Positions 18,061-26,972 of a DNA stretch of 64,000 nt are shown here, piece by piece (within the stretch, counting starts at the first letter, position 1; the number at the start of each line of letters is the position of its first letter). The position numbers and the translations under genes are program-made. The DNA is from Bacillus sp. RO2 (GTDB taxonomy: Bacteria > Bacillota > Bacilli > Bacillales > Bacillaceae_I): assembly GCF_012911845.1 (NCBI RefSeq), contig NZ_JAAXCU010000054.1, positions 42,613-106,612 on the forward strand, in the 5' to 3' direction. The notes beneath the pieces are model-generated. The model was given only the letters and a program-made list of their open reading frames with translations. It was not told the DNA's origin and searched no databases.

Positions 18061-19422
18061 TTACTCCAACTCTGAAATGGAGTCGGCCACTGTTTTAATG
18101 ATAAATTGCAGGTCTTCATCACTGATGGAAAGCGGCGGTGACAAAGTAAGAACATTATTAAACCCTGCGACAGTCGCTCCGTTTTTCCCAACTATTAAGC
18201 CTTTCTTTTTACAAGAGGCAATAACCCCGTTTATTTTATCTATTTCAATTGGCTCTTTTGTTTCCTTGTTTTTAACAAACTCCAATCCTACTAGGAGCCC
18301 TTTTCCTCGAACATCCCCAACAGATGGATGATCTGATAGACGGGATTTTAGTTCGCTTAATAAAACTGCCCCTTTTTCTGCAGAGCGCTCTATCAGCTTT
18401 TCATTCTCCATTATTTCAAGGTTTTTCAGTGCCAAGGCACATGAAGCAGGACTTCCGCCAAACGTATTAACATGACGCAAGTAGTCGTACTCCTCAGATC
18501 CTTTGAATTGGTCATAGATTTCTTTTTTAACAGCTGTGGCTGAAAGTGGCAAGTAGGCACTTGTGATGCCTTTGGCCATAGTGATGATGTCTGGTTTCAC
18601 GCCATAATTCATGAATCCAAATGGCTTTCCGGTTCTCCCAAAACCGCAAATCACTTCATCTACGATTAAGAGGGCACCATGCTTTTTACAAATTTCAGAA
18701 ACTGCTCCCATATAGTTGTCCGGCGGGGTAAGGATCCCTCCCCCTGTAATGATAGGTTCCATGATCATCGCAGCAATGGTTTCACTGAGCTCCCAAGTCA
18801 TCACTTGATCTACATCTTTCACGCATCTCAAACTCATTGGGTCTTCTGTCTGGGCATCTTCCATTCTATATGTGTCAGGTGGCGGAATGTGCACAAATCC
18901 TGGAGCGAGGGGTTCATATTTATATTTTCGTTGTGCCTGGCCTGTTGCTGCTAGGGATCCCATTGTGTTTCCGTGATAGGAACGGTATCTGGAAACAATT
19001 TTATACCGGTTGCTATCGCCACGCTGGGCATGATACTGCCTTGCAATTTTAAAGGCTGTTTCATTCGCTTCCGATCCACTGTTAGAAAAGAAAATGACAT
19101 ATTCTTCTCCAAGCCACTCGTTTAGCTTTTCGGCAAGTTTAATGGCCGGGACGTGGCTTTGTGTTAGTGGAAAATAAGCCAGTTCTTTCAGCTGTTCGTA
19201 AGCCGCTTCTGCAAGTTCTGTTCTGCCGTAGCCGACGTTAACACACCAGAGTCCCGACATACCATCCAAATAGCGGTTTCCATCAATATCCGTAATCCAA
19301 GCACCTTTAGCTTCTTTTACAACCATGGTGGAGGATGGGCTATAGGGTTTCATGGAGTGCCATAGATAGCGATCATCTTGAGCCAATAAATTTTGTTCTT
19401 GCGTTTGATTTATTTTAGCCAA
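18061..19422 (-). CDS. beta-alanine (omega-amino acid):pyruvate aminotransferase
   Basis: About 453 residues of fold-type I class III PLP aminotransferase: FSNSGSEANETAFKIAR near residue 110, IVDEVICGFGRTG with the PLP Asp, and the Schiff-base Lys in TMAKGITSAYLP. Next to dihydropyrimidinase and beta-ureidopropionase genes it most likely converts beta-alanine or beta-aminoisobutyrate to the semialdehyde (PydD role). An ATG at 19461 has no ribosome site; AAAGGGTG precedes a TTG at 19422, giving MAKINQTQEQ, so this start is preferred. Repeat copy E lies upstream. Confidence 0.85.
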   Translation of the reverse strand: MAKINQTQEQNLLAQDDRYLWHSMKPYSPSSTMVVKEAKGAWITDIDGNRYLDGMSGLWCVNVGYGRTELAEAAYEQLKELAYFPLTQSHVPAIKLAEKLNEWLGEEYVIFFSNSGSEANETAFKIARQYHAQRGDSNRYKIVSRYRSYHGNTMGSLAATGQAQRKYKYEPLAPGFVHIPPPDTYRMEDAQTEDPMSLRCVKDVDQVMTWELSETIAAMIMEPIITGGGILTPPDNYMGAVSEICKKHGALLIVDEVICGFGRTGKPFGFMNYGVKPDIITMAKGITSAYLPLSATAVKKEIYDQFKGSEEYDYLRHVNTFGGSPASCALALKNLEIMENEKLIERSAEKGAVLLSELKSRLSDHPSVGDVRGKGLLVGLEFVKNKETKEPIEIDKINGVIASCKKKGLIVGKNGATVAGFNNVLTLSPPLSISDEDLQFIIKTVADSISELE

Positions 19423-19488
19423 CGGAAACACCCTTTCTGTGTGAGGAGCATTGCTAACCATTCACACTTAGGAATCTTTAAAACACCT

Positions 19489-19572
19489 CTGGTGATTTCC
19501 TCAAATGGCTTCGCTTTCCTAGGGGTTGACGAGAGCCTCCTCGGAGTCTTTGCCTTTTGCTCCAATCACCAG
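19489..19572. repeat. dispersed GC-rich repeat, copy E (internally deleted)
   Basis: 84 bp bounded by CTGGTGATT and AATCACCAG. It has TCGCTTTCCTAGGGG and GAGCCTCCTCGGAGTC but lacks the GGGGTCTC to CTCCC segment, a deletion of about 43 bp relative to copy G. It lies between mmsA and the aminotransferase gene. Confidence 0.8.
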
Positions 19573-19604
19573 CTAGAAATCATCTCTATACTCTACACCT
19601 TATT

Positions 19605-21071
19605 TTAAAAATCGAATCTTGATGTGATCATTTTTTTTCGGGTGAAGAAATTGACGCCGTCTTTTCCGTTTACGTGAAGGTCGCCGTAGAAAGAATCTTT
19701 CCATCCGGAGAATGGGAAAAATGCCATCGTTGCAGGTACCCCTACATTGACACCGATCATTCCAGCATCTGCCTCTTCTCTGAACTGTCGCACTGCCTTT
19801 GCATCTTTTGTATAGATGGTAGCTCCATTTCCGAATCGTGATTTCTCGATATGGGACAATGCTTCATCAAGGTCTACTGCACGTAAAAGACTTAGGACCG
19901 GTGCAAAAATTTCTTCCTTAGCAATCGTCATTTCAGGGGTAACATGATCAAAGATGGTTGGCCCAAGATAATGGCCTTCTGTCATTTCGTCCATTTCTTT
20001 TCGACCATCTCGTATTAGAGACGCACCCTCAGATACACCCTGTTTAATGTAACCAAGTACTTTTTCTCTATGGCTTTCTCTAATAACAGGCGTCAATAAA
20101 ACTTCCTCATCCATACCGTTTCCGATTGTTAGGGAGTTTGCTTTGTTTTTCAGCTCTTCTACAAATTGATCGTTATCTCCGACTACCACAACGGCACTGC
20201 ATGCCATGCAACGCTGTCCCGCACTTCCAAAAGCAGATGTCAAAATATGCTGTGCAGCTTTTTCTATATTGGCATCCGGCATTACGACATGGTGGTTCTT
20301 TGCACCAGATAGTGCCTGAACCCGCTTGCCATTTTTCGCCGCTGTCTCATACACATATTTTGCAACAGGCTGAGAACCGACAAAAGATATCGCTTTAACA
20401 TCCTCGTGATCTAGTAAACCATTAACCACATCATGTGCACCGTGGACAATGTTCAACACCCCGTCCGGCGCTCCTGCTTCTGTAAACAGCTCCACTAAAC
20501 GATTGGCAAGCATCGGTGTCCGTTCAGAAGGTTTAAGGACAAACGTATTTCCGCATGCGATTGCGAGCGGGAACATCCAAAGTGGAACCATCATTGGGAA
20601 GTTAAATGGAGTAATCCCCCCTACCACTCCGAGTGGATATCTGTACATGCTAGAATCAATGTCTTCCGCGATGTTTGATAAGGTTTCTCCCATCATTAAT
20701 GTTGGAGCACCTGCTGCAAACTCTACACACTCTAACCCTCTTTGTACTTCTCCATGCGCTTCCTTAAAAGCTTTTCCGTTTTCAAGTACAATTAGCTTTG
20801 CGAGTTCGTCATGATTTTGTGTTAATAAGTGATGGTAGGCATACATAATGCGTGCACGTTTTGGCACGGGCGTATCTTTCCATGTTTTAAAAGCAGTTTT
20901 GGCTGCCTTGACTGCTTCTGCTACATCTTCTTTGGTTGAAATCGGCACCTTTGCCAAACATTCCTTTGTAGCAGGGTTTATGACTTCCATCTGTTCCGAA
21001 CCTTTGGAATCCACCCATTTTCCATCTATGAAATTTTGCAATACCCTTGTGTCTTTTGAAGTAATTGTCAT
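19605..21071 (-). CDS. mmsA: CoA-acylating (methyl)malonate-semialdehyde dehydrogenase
   Basis: 488 residues of the aldehyde dehydrogenase superfamily. The nucleophile Cys is in [32 protein letters not shown] and [20 protein letters not shown] are typical of MmsA/IolA. The enzyme turns malonate semialdehyde or methylmalonate semialdehyde into acetyl- or propionyl-CoA, the last step after the aminotransferase. GAGGAGGACA precedes the ATG. An upstream box at 21154-21166 is shared with the beta-ureidopropionase gene. Confidence 0.92.
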   Translation of the reverse strand: MTITSKDTRVLQNFIDGKWVDSKGSEQMEVINPATKECLAKVPISTKEDVAEAVKAAKTAFKTWKDTPVPKRARIMYAYHHLLTQNHDELAKLIVLENGKAFKEAHGEVQRGLECVEFAAGAPTLMMGETLSNIAEDIDSSMYRYPLGVVGGITPFNFPMMVPLWMFPLAIACGNTFVLKPSERTPMLANRLVELFTEAGAPDGVLNIVHGAHDVVNGLLDHEDVKAISFVGSQPVAKYVYETAAKNGKRVQALSGAKNHHVVMPDANIEKAAQHILTSAFGSAGQRCMACSAVVVVGDNDQFVEELKNKANSLTIGNGMDEEVLLTPVIRESHREKVLGYIKQGVSEGASLIRDGRKEMDEMTEGHYLGPTIFDHVTPEMTIAKEEIFAPVLSLLRAVDLDEALSHIEKSRFGNGATIYTKDAKAVRQFREEADAGMIGVNVGVPATMAFFPFSGWKDSFYGDLHVNGKDGVNFFTRKKMITSRFDF

Positions 21072-21153
21072 GATATGTCCTCCTCATCCTTTAATAGAAT
21101 ATTTAGAACTTATGACTATTATCTGACAAAATAGAAAGGCTTTCATTAGACAA

Positions 21154-21166
21154 AATGTAAAATGGA
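21154..21166. promoter_or_regulatory. candidate operator upstream of mmsA
   Basis: AATGTAAAATGGA occurs 83 bases before mmsA; the same 13-mer with one change (AATGTAAAACGGA) lies at 30802-30814 before the beta-ureidopropionase gene, in the same orientation to its gene. It could be a PucR-family site; this is inference. Confidence 0.3.
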
Positions 21167-21236
21167 TAAGGTTTCACTCCTGACATTTTGCCAGAAAAAA
21201 AATTGGCCCCCTAAGGAAACCAACTTTGTCAACATT

Positions 21237-22844
21237 TTAAAGACTATACGTTTTACTATCTCCGTCCAAATACGAATTGGTCGTATTCAAATATTCATAC
21301 ACCATTACCATAAATTCAATCACAAGTCTTTTTTCAGAAATCATGAAGTCTTCCCCCAGTAAGCTTTCCAATTTTTGGATGCGGTGATAGAGAGTCTGCC
21401 TAACAATATAAAGCTTACTTGCCGTCTCTTTCTTTGAACCATTGCAGGAGAGATAGATTTTTAAAGTTTCTAAAAGCTTTCCGTTATGCTTTTGGTCGTA
21501 AACAATAACAGGTTCCAAATATTCCATAACGAAATCACGAAGATCATGATGTTTTTGCATGAACGAAATCAAGCGGTAAATATGAAGGTCCTCAAAAAAA
21601 GAGAAATATTCTTCTTTTAGCAGTTGTTCCTGGATTTGCATAGCCTCCCAGGAAGACTGATAGCTTTTAGAAAGTTGATCAAGTGGCAACACATATTTCC
21701 CAACAGCAAAACGAAGTGAATAATTTCCTTTATTGTCTTTTTGTTTGCTGATAATGTTAGCTACTCCTTCTGTTAATCTATCCTTCCAGCCTCTTTCCTC
21801 CCTTCTGTTAATAAGAATGACCGTTAGCGTATTTTTCATCTCTGTAAAGAATACGGAAAAACCCTGTTGTTCAAAGATGGAGCGAAATAACAGGGTAAGA
21901 TAGGTTTTATCAAGTGGAGGGGCCTGCTGGTTTTTCTTTTTACAAAGAAGTACAACTCCCCCTTTATGAAACATCGCATCATTACGACCAAGGAAATCCC
22001 GTATGGATTCCTTGTGCTGACCACCTTCAAGCCAGCTACGGAGCCACTCGCTTTCTTCTAGTCTCCTTTTCTCTTCCACATACAATCCTCTTAAAATATG
22101 CTGAGCTAGCGCTGTTATAGTTCGATCTAAAAGTAAATGATCAAACTCGCTTAGTATGCGGTCTTGAGAAAAGATATGTATGACACCATGTTGCTTATCC
22201 AGTACCTGAACAGGCTCCATTAAGTATTTTTCTTTAACAGAATCACATTTCATTGAACATATAATTTTTTTTCGCTCGTGAATAGGAACGTCAGGGATAA
22301 AGAACCTCTCTCCTGTTTTATTTTCGTAAATAATTTGAGTTTCCAAATGTTCTTGAAGATAGTGAAGTATTTCGAATTCGTGGGTAATGGTCAACAGTTT
22401 CTTGTTTAACGTTTGAGAGTAGCTTTCTAGTTGAGAAATCATTTGATACTGCTGGTTAATCAACACTGAATGAATATCTTGTGTAATATCTACAAATGAC
22501 ACTTCCTGATGAAAGAGGATGAGAGGGAATGCTTGGGCATTAGCTAGATCAATGATTTCCTGTGGGATGGAGGGGATATAGGCACCTTTTTCAATACATA
22601 ATCCGGCTGCCTGACAGTTTATGAGTTGCTGGACAAAAGACTTGAATTTCACGGTACTATTTCCAAAAGATACTCCGGTGGATAAAATAAGTTCTTGTCC
22701 ATTCAACAACTTTTCAATATTGGTTATTTCCACAACATGTACCCATTTTACTTGGCGGTGTATACCTTGTTCTCCTGCTACTACTTCGGATTTTTCAAAT
22801 TGTTTCCGCTTCATGATCTCCTGTAGAGACAACATGATTTTCAT
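21237..22844 (-). CDS. PucR family transcriptional regulator
   Basis: 535 residues. The N-terminal PucR sensor domain (LSLQEIMKRKQFEKSEVVAG ... GQELILSTGVSFG) covers about residues 5-120, a central GGDEF-like/CdaR region follows, and the C-terminal helix-turn-helix reads SKKETASKLYIVRQTLYHRI. PucR-type proteins control purine, allantoin or pyrimidine use. Position inside the pyrimidine degradation genes makes it their likely regulator. AGAGGTGAA precedes the ATG. The inducer is unknown. Confidence 0.9.
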   Translation of the reverse strand: MKIMLSLQEIMKRKQFEKSEVVAGEQGIHRQVKWVHVVEITNIEKLLNGQELILSTGVSFGNSTVKFKSFVQQLINCQAAGLCIEKGAYIPSIPQEIIDLANAQAFPLILFHQEVSFVDITQDIHSVLINQQYQMISQLESYSQTLNKKLLTITHEFEILHYLQEHLETQIIYENKTGERFFIPDVPIHERKKIICSMKCDSVKEKYLMEPVQVLDKQHGVIHIFSQDRILSEFDHLLLDRTITALAQHILRGLYVEEKRRLEESEWLRSWLEGGQHKESIRDFLGRNDAMFHKGGVVLLCKKKNQQAPPLDKTYLTLLFRSIFEQQGFSVFFTEMKNTLTVILINRREERGWKDRLTEGVANIISKQKDNKGNYSLRFAVGKYVLPLDQLSKSYQSSWEAMQIQEQLLKEEYFSFFEDLHIYRLISFMQKHHDLRDFVMEYLEPVIVYDQKHNGKLLETLKIYLSCNGSKKETASKLYIVRQTLYHRIQKLESLLGEDFMISEKRLVIEFMVMVYEYLNTTNSYLDGDSKTYSL

Positions 22845-22964
22845 GTATTCACCTCTTTGTTTAAGATGGATAATCCAATTATGTAAGACTAGGTCCTAAA
22901 ACGATACCTTTATTATAACGTATGCAGAACATTTATTTAATTAAATATTCTGACAAAAATACAC

Positions 22965-23009
22965 AAAAGATGACATGTTGAGTAAATATCAACATGTCAT
23001 CCTTTTTTT
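22965..23009. terminator. strong bidirectional terminator
   Basis: A perfect 13-bp stem (GATGACATGTTGA with TCAACATGTCATC, 22969-23001) has seven T on the plus side and TTTT on the minus side. For minus transcription it ends the small-gene unit at 23013 and separates it from the pucR-like gene. Confidence 0.85.
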
Positions 23010-23012
23010 CAC

Positions 23013-23246
23013 TTAATTGTTTATTGGAAAATATAGCTGTATCTCTTGGACCATTTCTTGAAATTCACCTTCATCATTGAAATCGCTTGAATCCCAGTTC
23101 TCTAAAATCCAATTTACCAGTTCTTCAGGCGAATTAAAGAACTCTCCACTTGAATCTGCTTTACGAATAGTAAACCTGTTGTTATCCTCATCAATTGTTA
23201 CTTCACAAGGGTAGGCGCTTTCTTTGCATTTCAGTTGGTATTCCAT
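23013..23246 (-). CDS. small acidic protein of unknown function
   Basis: 77 residues, acidic and rich in Asp/Glu/Asn (MEYQLKCKESAYPCEVTIDE ... NSPEELVNWILENWDSSDF). There is no signal peptide or membrane segment, and no family is recognised. AAAGGAGAA precedes the ATG and a strong terminator follows, so it looks like a real gene. It is downstream of another small gene (68-base gap) between the base transporter and the PucR regulator. Confidence 0.65.
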   Translation of the reverse strand: MEYQLKCKESAYPCEVTIDEDNNRFTIRKADSSGEFFNSPEELVNWILENWDSSDFNDEGEFQEMVQEIQLYFPINN

Positions 23247-23314
23247 AGAATTCTCCTTTCACGATGCAGTTTACCAAATTTTATTCCTAGTAAATTCAAA
23301 CTATGAAGATTTCG

Positions 23315-23548
23315 TTAATTTTCTTGCCGTTGTTGTTGCTTGATTAAAAGGGAGGCAAAGTACTTCCTTGAATCAGCATGTTTAATGTGCAGGGTCTCTT
23401 CATGGGAAATTTCTTTCTTGCCATCGTGTCGTTCCAGAACAAGATAGGACCCTTCTAAGTTCTCTTCTACATCTTTAATACGAAATCCTTTATTGATGAA
23501 AAAGTCTATCTTTTCTTTTTCTGCTATATATTGTTGATAATCACTCAA
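23315..23548 (-). CDS. small charged protein of unknown function
   Basis: 77 residues with many charged residues (MSDYQQYIAEKEKIDFFINK...HDGKKEISHEETLHIKHADS); predicted mixed alpha/beta and soluble. No family is recognised. GGAAGGAGGAA lies just upstream of the ATG, and the gene begins 21 bases after the transporter stop, so the two are probably co-transcribed. Confidence 0.65.
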   Translation of the reverse strand: MSDYQQYIAEKEKIDFFINKGFRIKDVEENLEGSYLVLERHDGKKEISHEETLHIKHADSRKYFASLLIKQQQRQEN

Positions 23549-23569
23549 AATATATTCCTCCTTCCTAAT

Positions 23570-25036
23570 TTAGCTCGTAAGCTCTTTGGGTTCCTCAAAA
23601 GCGTCTCCATCTTCTAAAATATCCCAGTCTCTTCCAACTGTAATACCTAGGTACTTCTCATCATCCGGGTCTTCTATTTCAGCCTGCTGATACTTTTTAA
23701 AGTACCAATATTTTGCCAGGATGTAATATAATCCTCCACCAACAACAAAACCGACAATAAAGGAATAGTTTGCAAGATAGTAAGCTGCCGCTCCCCCTAC
23801 AAACCAAGAAATAAACCCTGCTACATTGAAGCCATTTGTATACTTGAACTGCCCATTGTTCTCATAAAGATCATGAACATTCACACGGCGTTTTCTTAAA
23901 AGATAGTAATCTGCAAACAAAATTCCCACAATGGCAGACAGAATTCCACCGACAATCAATAAAACAGGAATCAATATTCCAAACAAGTTCCACGGTTGAA
24001 CAACAGAACCTACGATCCCTGCAATGACAACTCCAGCCCAGAACGGAACCTTAGGACCCCCTACATTAGAGAAGATGGTGGCAGCCGGAATAAGATTGGC
24101 TGAAGCATTGGTGGACCACTGAGCAAAAATGATCATCAATAACAAAACACCTAGAACAATGCCACTAGCTGCCTCCTGCAGTGCGACAACAGGATCATAG
24201 TTTGATACGGCAATATAAGAAACACCACCGATGGCTACCATGAACGTTTGTGTAATTGGCAAGGCAATGACGCTTCCAACAATGCTGGATTTATTCCGTT
24301 TTAACCAGTTACGTTCATACTTAGGTGCTTTGATGAAACGTGAGATGGAGGGAATATCCGCTGCCAATGTTGCCCAAAATCCCATGTTACTGAATATTAC
24401 AATCAGAAATGCAGTCACTGCAGCACCACCTGTTACGGGACTTTCAATCCAAGACCAAACTTCCCTGCCTTGTTCCAAAGCTCTGTCAGAAAGGGTAGTG
24501 TACATCCAGGCAGATATAATGATAATAATTGGTGCCGCAAGATCAGCAAAGCGCTCTACCGCTTTAATGCCAAGAGCGGTATTAAGTAGTTGAACAGCTG
24601 CAAAAATGAGAAAACACACAAACCAGTTATCAAAGCCTGTCAGGGTAAAAAGAATGGCATTCATGGCAGTGGCTCCGAAGTAGGTATTTATACCAAACCA
24701 GAAAGATGCCGCCAAGCCACGGATGATGGAAGGGATATGTGTCCCTATCGTTCCGAATGGCGCCCTCATATAGACCGGGAATGACAGTCCGTGTTCAATT
24801 CCTATGTCTCCAGTTATGGTCATGAACAATCCGATGGCTACACTACCTATGATGGTTGCAAGTATGACCCAGCCGAGGGATAAGCTTTGCACGCCTGCTC
24901 CTCCAATTGCAAAAGCTGCAAGTACTACTGCCATGCCGACCCACATGACTGCAAAGCCTAGTGTGCCGATTTTTCTGTTTGAGTGAGAGATTGGCAGCAG
25001 GTCTGGCGATTTTAAGTAACTTTCATTCTTTTTCAT
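23570..25036 (-). CDS. NCS1 family nucleobase/allantoin permease
   Basis: About 488 residues with 12 predicted membrane helices. NCS1 features: the N-terminal SNRKIGTLGFAVMWVGMAVV, the GIEHGLSFPVYMRAPFGTIG motif and the FWFGINTYFGATAMNAI motif. It probably imports uracil, thymine or a related base or hydantoin for the catabolic enzymes encoded upstream. The first codon could be GTG at 25039; the ATG at 25036 is five bases after GGGGTG. The C-terminus is acidic and cytoplasmic. Repeat D separates it from hydA. Confidence 0.92.
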   Translation of the reverse strand: MKKNESYLKSPDLLPISHSNRKIGTLGFAVMWVGMAVVLAAFAIGGAGVQSLSLGWVILATIIGSVAIGLFMTITGDIGIEHGLSFPVYMRAPFGTIGTHIPSIIRGLAASFWFGINTYFGATAMNAILFTLTGFDNWFVCFLIFAAVQLLNTALGIKAVERFADLAAPIIIIISAWMYTTLSDRALEQGREVWSWIESPVTGGAAVTAFLIVIFSNMGFWATLAADIPSISRFIKAPKYERNWLKRNKSSIVGSVIALPITQTFMVAIGGVSYIAVSNYDPVVALQEAASGIVLGVLLLMIIFAQWSTNASANLIPAATIFSNVGGPKVPFWAGVVIAGIVGSVVQPWNLFGILIPVLLIVGGILSAIVGILFADYYLLRKRRVNVHDLYENNGQFKYTNGFNVAGFISWFVGGAAAYYLANYSFIVGFVVGGGLYYILAKYWYFKKYQQAEIEDPDDEKYLGITVGRDWDILEDGDAFEEPKELTS

Positions 25037-25074
25037 CACAACACCCCATTAAAAAATTTAGATATCTATCAACT

Positions 25075-25431
25075 CTTGCAGATCTTCGTTCCGGGTTATC
25101 GCTTTCCACTGGGCAAGTGCTTGAACCTCCCTCACCAGGCTTAGATTCCACTGAAAATGTCTCTAATTTACGATGTTTGTTCGAAACCGCTGTTGATTTC
25201 CCCAAAATGGCTTAACTTTCCTAGGGGCGGTGCTTGAGCCTCCTCGCTCCGCTGCGGGGTCTCAACCTACCGCTATCTCCCTCAGGAGTCTTCGCCTTTT
25301 GCTCCAATCAACAGCTAGAAATTTCTAAGTACATGAGATTTCAATTTTCAGTGGCCTCTCTAACGCTTCAGGGGTCTCAACTTACCGCTATCTCGAGCTG
25401 GAGTCTCTCACCCTGCACTTAGAACTGCAAG
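25075..25431. repeat. dispersed GC-rich repeat, copy D outer, split by an inner copy
   Basis: The outer arms are CTTGCAG (25075-25081) and CTGCAAG (25425-25431). Left part: TATCGCTTTCCACTGGGCAA; right part: CGCTTCAGGGGTCTCAA. It is interrupted by a 207-bp element (25148-25354). It lies between the transporter gene and the hydA terminator; no gene is present. Confidence 0.75.
25148..25354. repeat. inner nested element with 11-bp terminal inverted repeats (D inner)
   Basis: Perfect ends CCACTGAAAAT (25148-25158) and ATTTTCAGTGG (25344-25354) enclose a complete repeat (25189-25315) with arms GCTGTTGATT and AATCAACAGC. It looks like a small non-autonomous mobile element. Confidence 0.75.
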
Positions 25432-25459
25432 GGAATAACGCTTATTTTTGATAAAACAA

Positions 25460-25494
25460 ATGCTTGACCTAGGGTGATTTTGTAGGTCAAGCAT
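25460..25494 (-). terminator. terminator of the preT-preA-hydA unit
   Basis: A perfect 12-bp stem ATGCTTGACCTA/TAGGTCAAGCAT, then TTGTTTT on the minus strand, 39 bases after the hydA stop. Confidence 0.85.
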
Positions 25495-25532
25495 ACGGAG
25501 GTTGGTTGAATAGAATTGTTAGGTTAGTTGGG

Positions 25533-26957
25533 TTAGATGGACAAGGTCTCGTTCTGTTTTAGTTGGGCTGTTGCTCCATATTTGTTTCGTTTAATATATT
25601 GACCGTTTCCTGCTTTACCGACAAATTGCTTATCACGGACGACAAAGTCACCTCTCACCAAGACAGAAACAGGTTCACCGGTAATTTTCATTCCTTCAAA
25701 TGCATTATAATCAACGGCCATATGGTGGGTGGACGCTGATATTATCCTTTCGTGGTTCGGATCGAAAATGACGATATCTGCATCAGCTCCAACAGATATG
25801 GTTCCTTTTTTAGGAAACATTCCAAAAAGCTTTGCGACTCTTGTGGATACAATGTCGACGAACTGATTGATGGATATCCGCCCTTTTTTCACACCTTCTG
25901 AAAACAAAATACTGACTCTGTCTTCAATCATAGGCCCCCCATTTGGTATTTTGGTAAAGTCACCTTTTCCAAGCGTTTTTTGACCTTCAAAATCAAACGA
26001 ACATTGATCAGAGCCAAGTGTCTGAAGCTGACCGCTTTTTAAGGCATTCCACAAAACATCTTGATGCCATTTATCACGCAATGGCGGGGACCAGACATAT
26101 TTAGCGCCTTCAAAATTCGGTTTCTCCAAATAGCTTTTATCAAGAGCCAGGTATTGCGGACAGGTCTCTCCCCAAATCTCCACTCCTTTGTTTCTTGCTT
26201 CGGCAATTTTTCCCACAGCTTCTGCACAGGACACATGAACGACATAAAGTTGAGAATCAGCTAGAGAAGTTAGTTGTGCAGCCCTTCCAGTGGCTTCTCC
26301 TTCCACTTCTGGTGGCCTTGTTAGGGCATGGTAGATTGGGTCTGTATTCCCATTTTCCAATGCTTCCTTAGTTAAATAATTAATAACGTCTCCGTTTTCA
26401 GCATGAACCATGACAAGTGCACCGAGGTCTTTTGCTGCCTTTAAGGTATGGAAGAGAGTTGCATCATCTGCCTGGAATACATTTTTATATGCCATAAATA
26501 CTTTAAAAGATGTGATGCCTTCTTTCTCAATAACTTGAGGAAGCTCCTTTAAGACCGTTTCGTTCATTTCACCAATCATCAAATGGAAGCTGTAGTCGAT
26601 CACTGCTTTATCCTTTGACTTGTCATGCCAAGTTTTAATAGCATCTTGAAGCGGTCGGCCCTTTTCTGTCAAACAGAAATCAATGATGGATGTCGTTCCT
26701 CCAAAAGCAGCAGCCATTGTTCCACTTTCAAAATCATCTTTAGTTACTGTGCCTCCAAAAGGCATATCCAAATGAGTATGAGGGTCAATTGCACCAGGGA
26801 ATATATAACAGCCTTTTGCATCAATCACTTCCGCATCTGCAGAAGAAAGGTTGAGCCCGATGGAAGAGATGGTTTCTCCTTCAATTAAGATGTCCGCTTC
26901 ATACTGATCGCTTGCTGTCACAATAATTCCGTTCTTTATTAATTTTTTTGCTGCCAT
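25533..26957 (-). CDS. hydA: dihydropyrimidinase (D-hydantoinase)
   Basis: 474 residues from the preferred start MAAKKLIKNG. It is an amidohydrolase TIM barrel: DPHTHLDMPFGG (first metal His pair, about residue 58), the carboxylated Lys in TSFKVFMAYKN (about 150), MVHAENGD and VVHVSCAEA for later ligands, and SDQCSFDF. It opens dihydrouracil or dihydrothymine to N-carbamoyl beta-amino acids. An ATG nine bases upstream is too close to AAGGGGGA, so the next ATG was chosen. It follows preA by about 15 bases. Confidence 0.95.
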   Translation of the reverse strand: MAAKKLIKNGIIVTASDQYEADILIEGETISSIGLNLSSADAEVIDAKGCYIFPGAIDPHTHLDMPFGGTVTKDDFESGTMAAAFGGTTSIIDFCLTEKGRPLQDAIKTWHDKSKDKAVIDYSFHLMIGEMNETVLKELPQVIEKEGITSFKVFMAYKNVFQADDATLFHTLKAAKDLGALVMVHAENGDVINYLTKEALENGNTDPIYHALTRPPEVEGEATGRAAQLTSLADSQLYVVHVSCAEAVGKIAEARNKGVEIWGETCPQYLALDKSYLEKPNFEGAKYVWSPPLRDKWHQDVLWNALKSGQLQTLGSDQCSFDFEGQKTLGKGDFTKIPNGGPMIEDRVSILFSEGVKKGRISINQFVDIVSTRVAKLFGMFPKKGTISVGADADIVIFDPNHERIISASTHHMAVDYNAFEGMKITGEPVSVLVRGDFVVRDKQFVGKAGNGQYIKRNKYGATAQLKQNETLSI

Positions 26958-26972
26958 TTGTTCCATTCCCCC

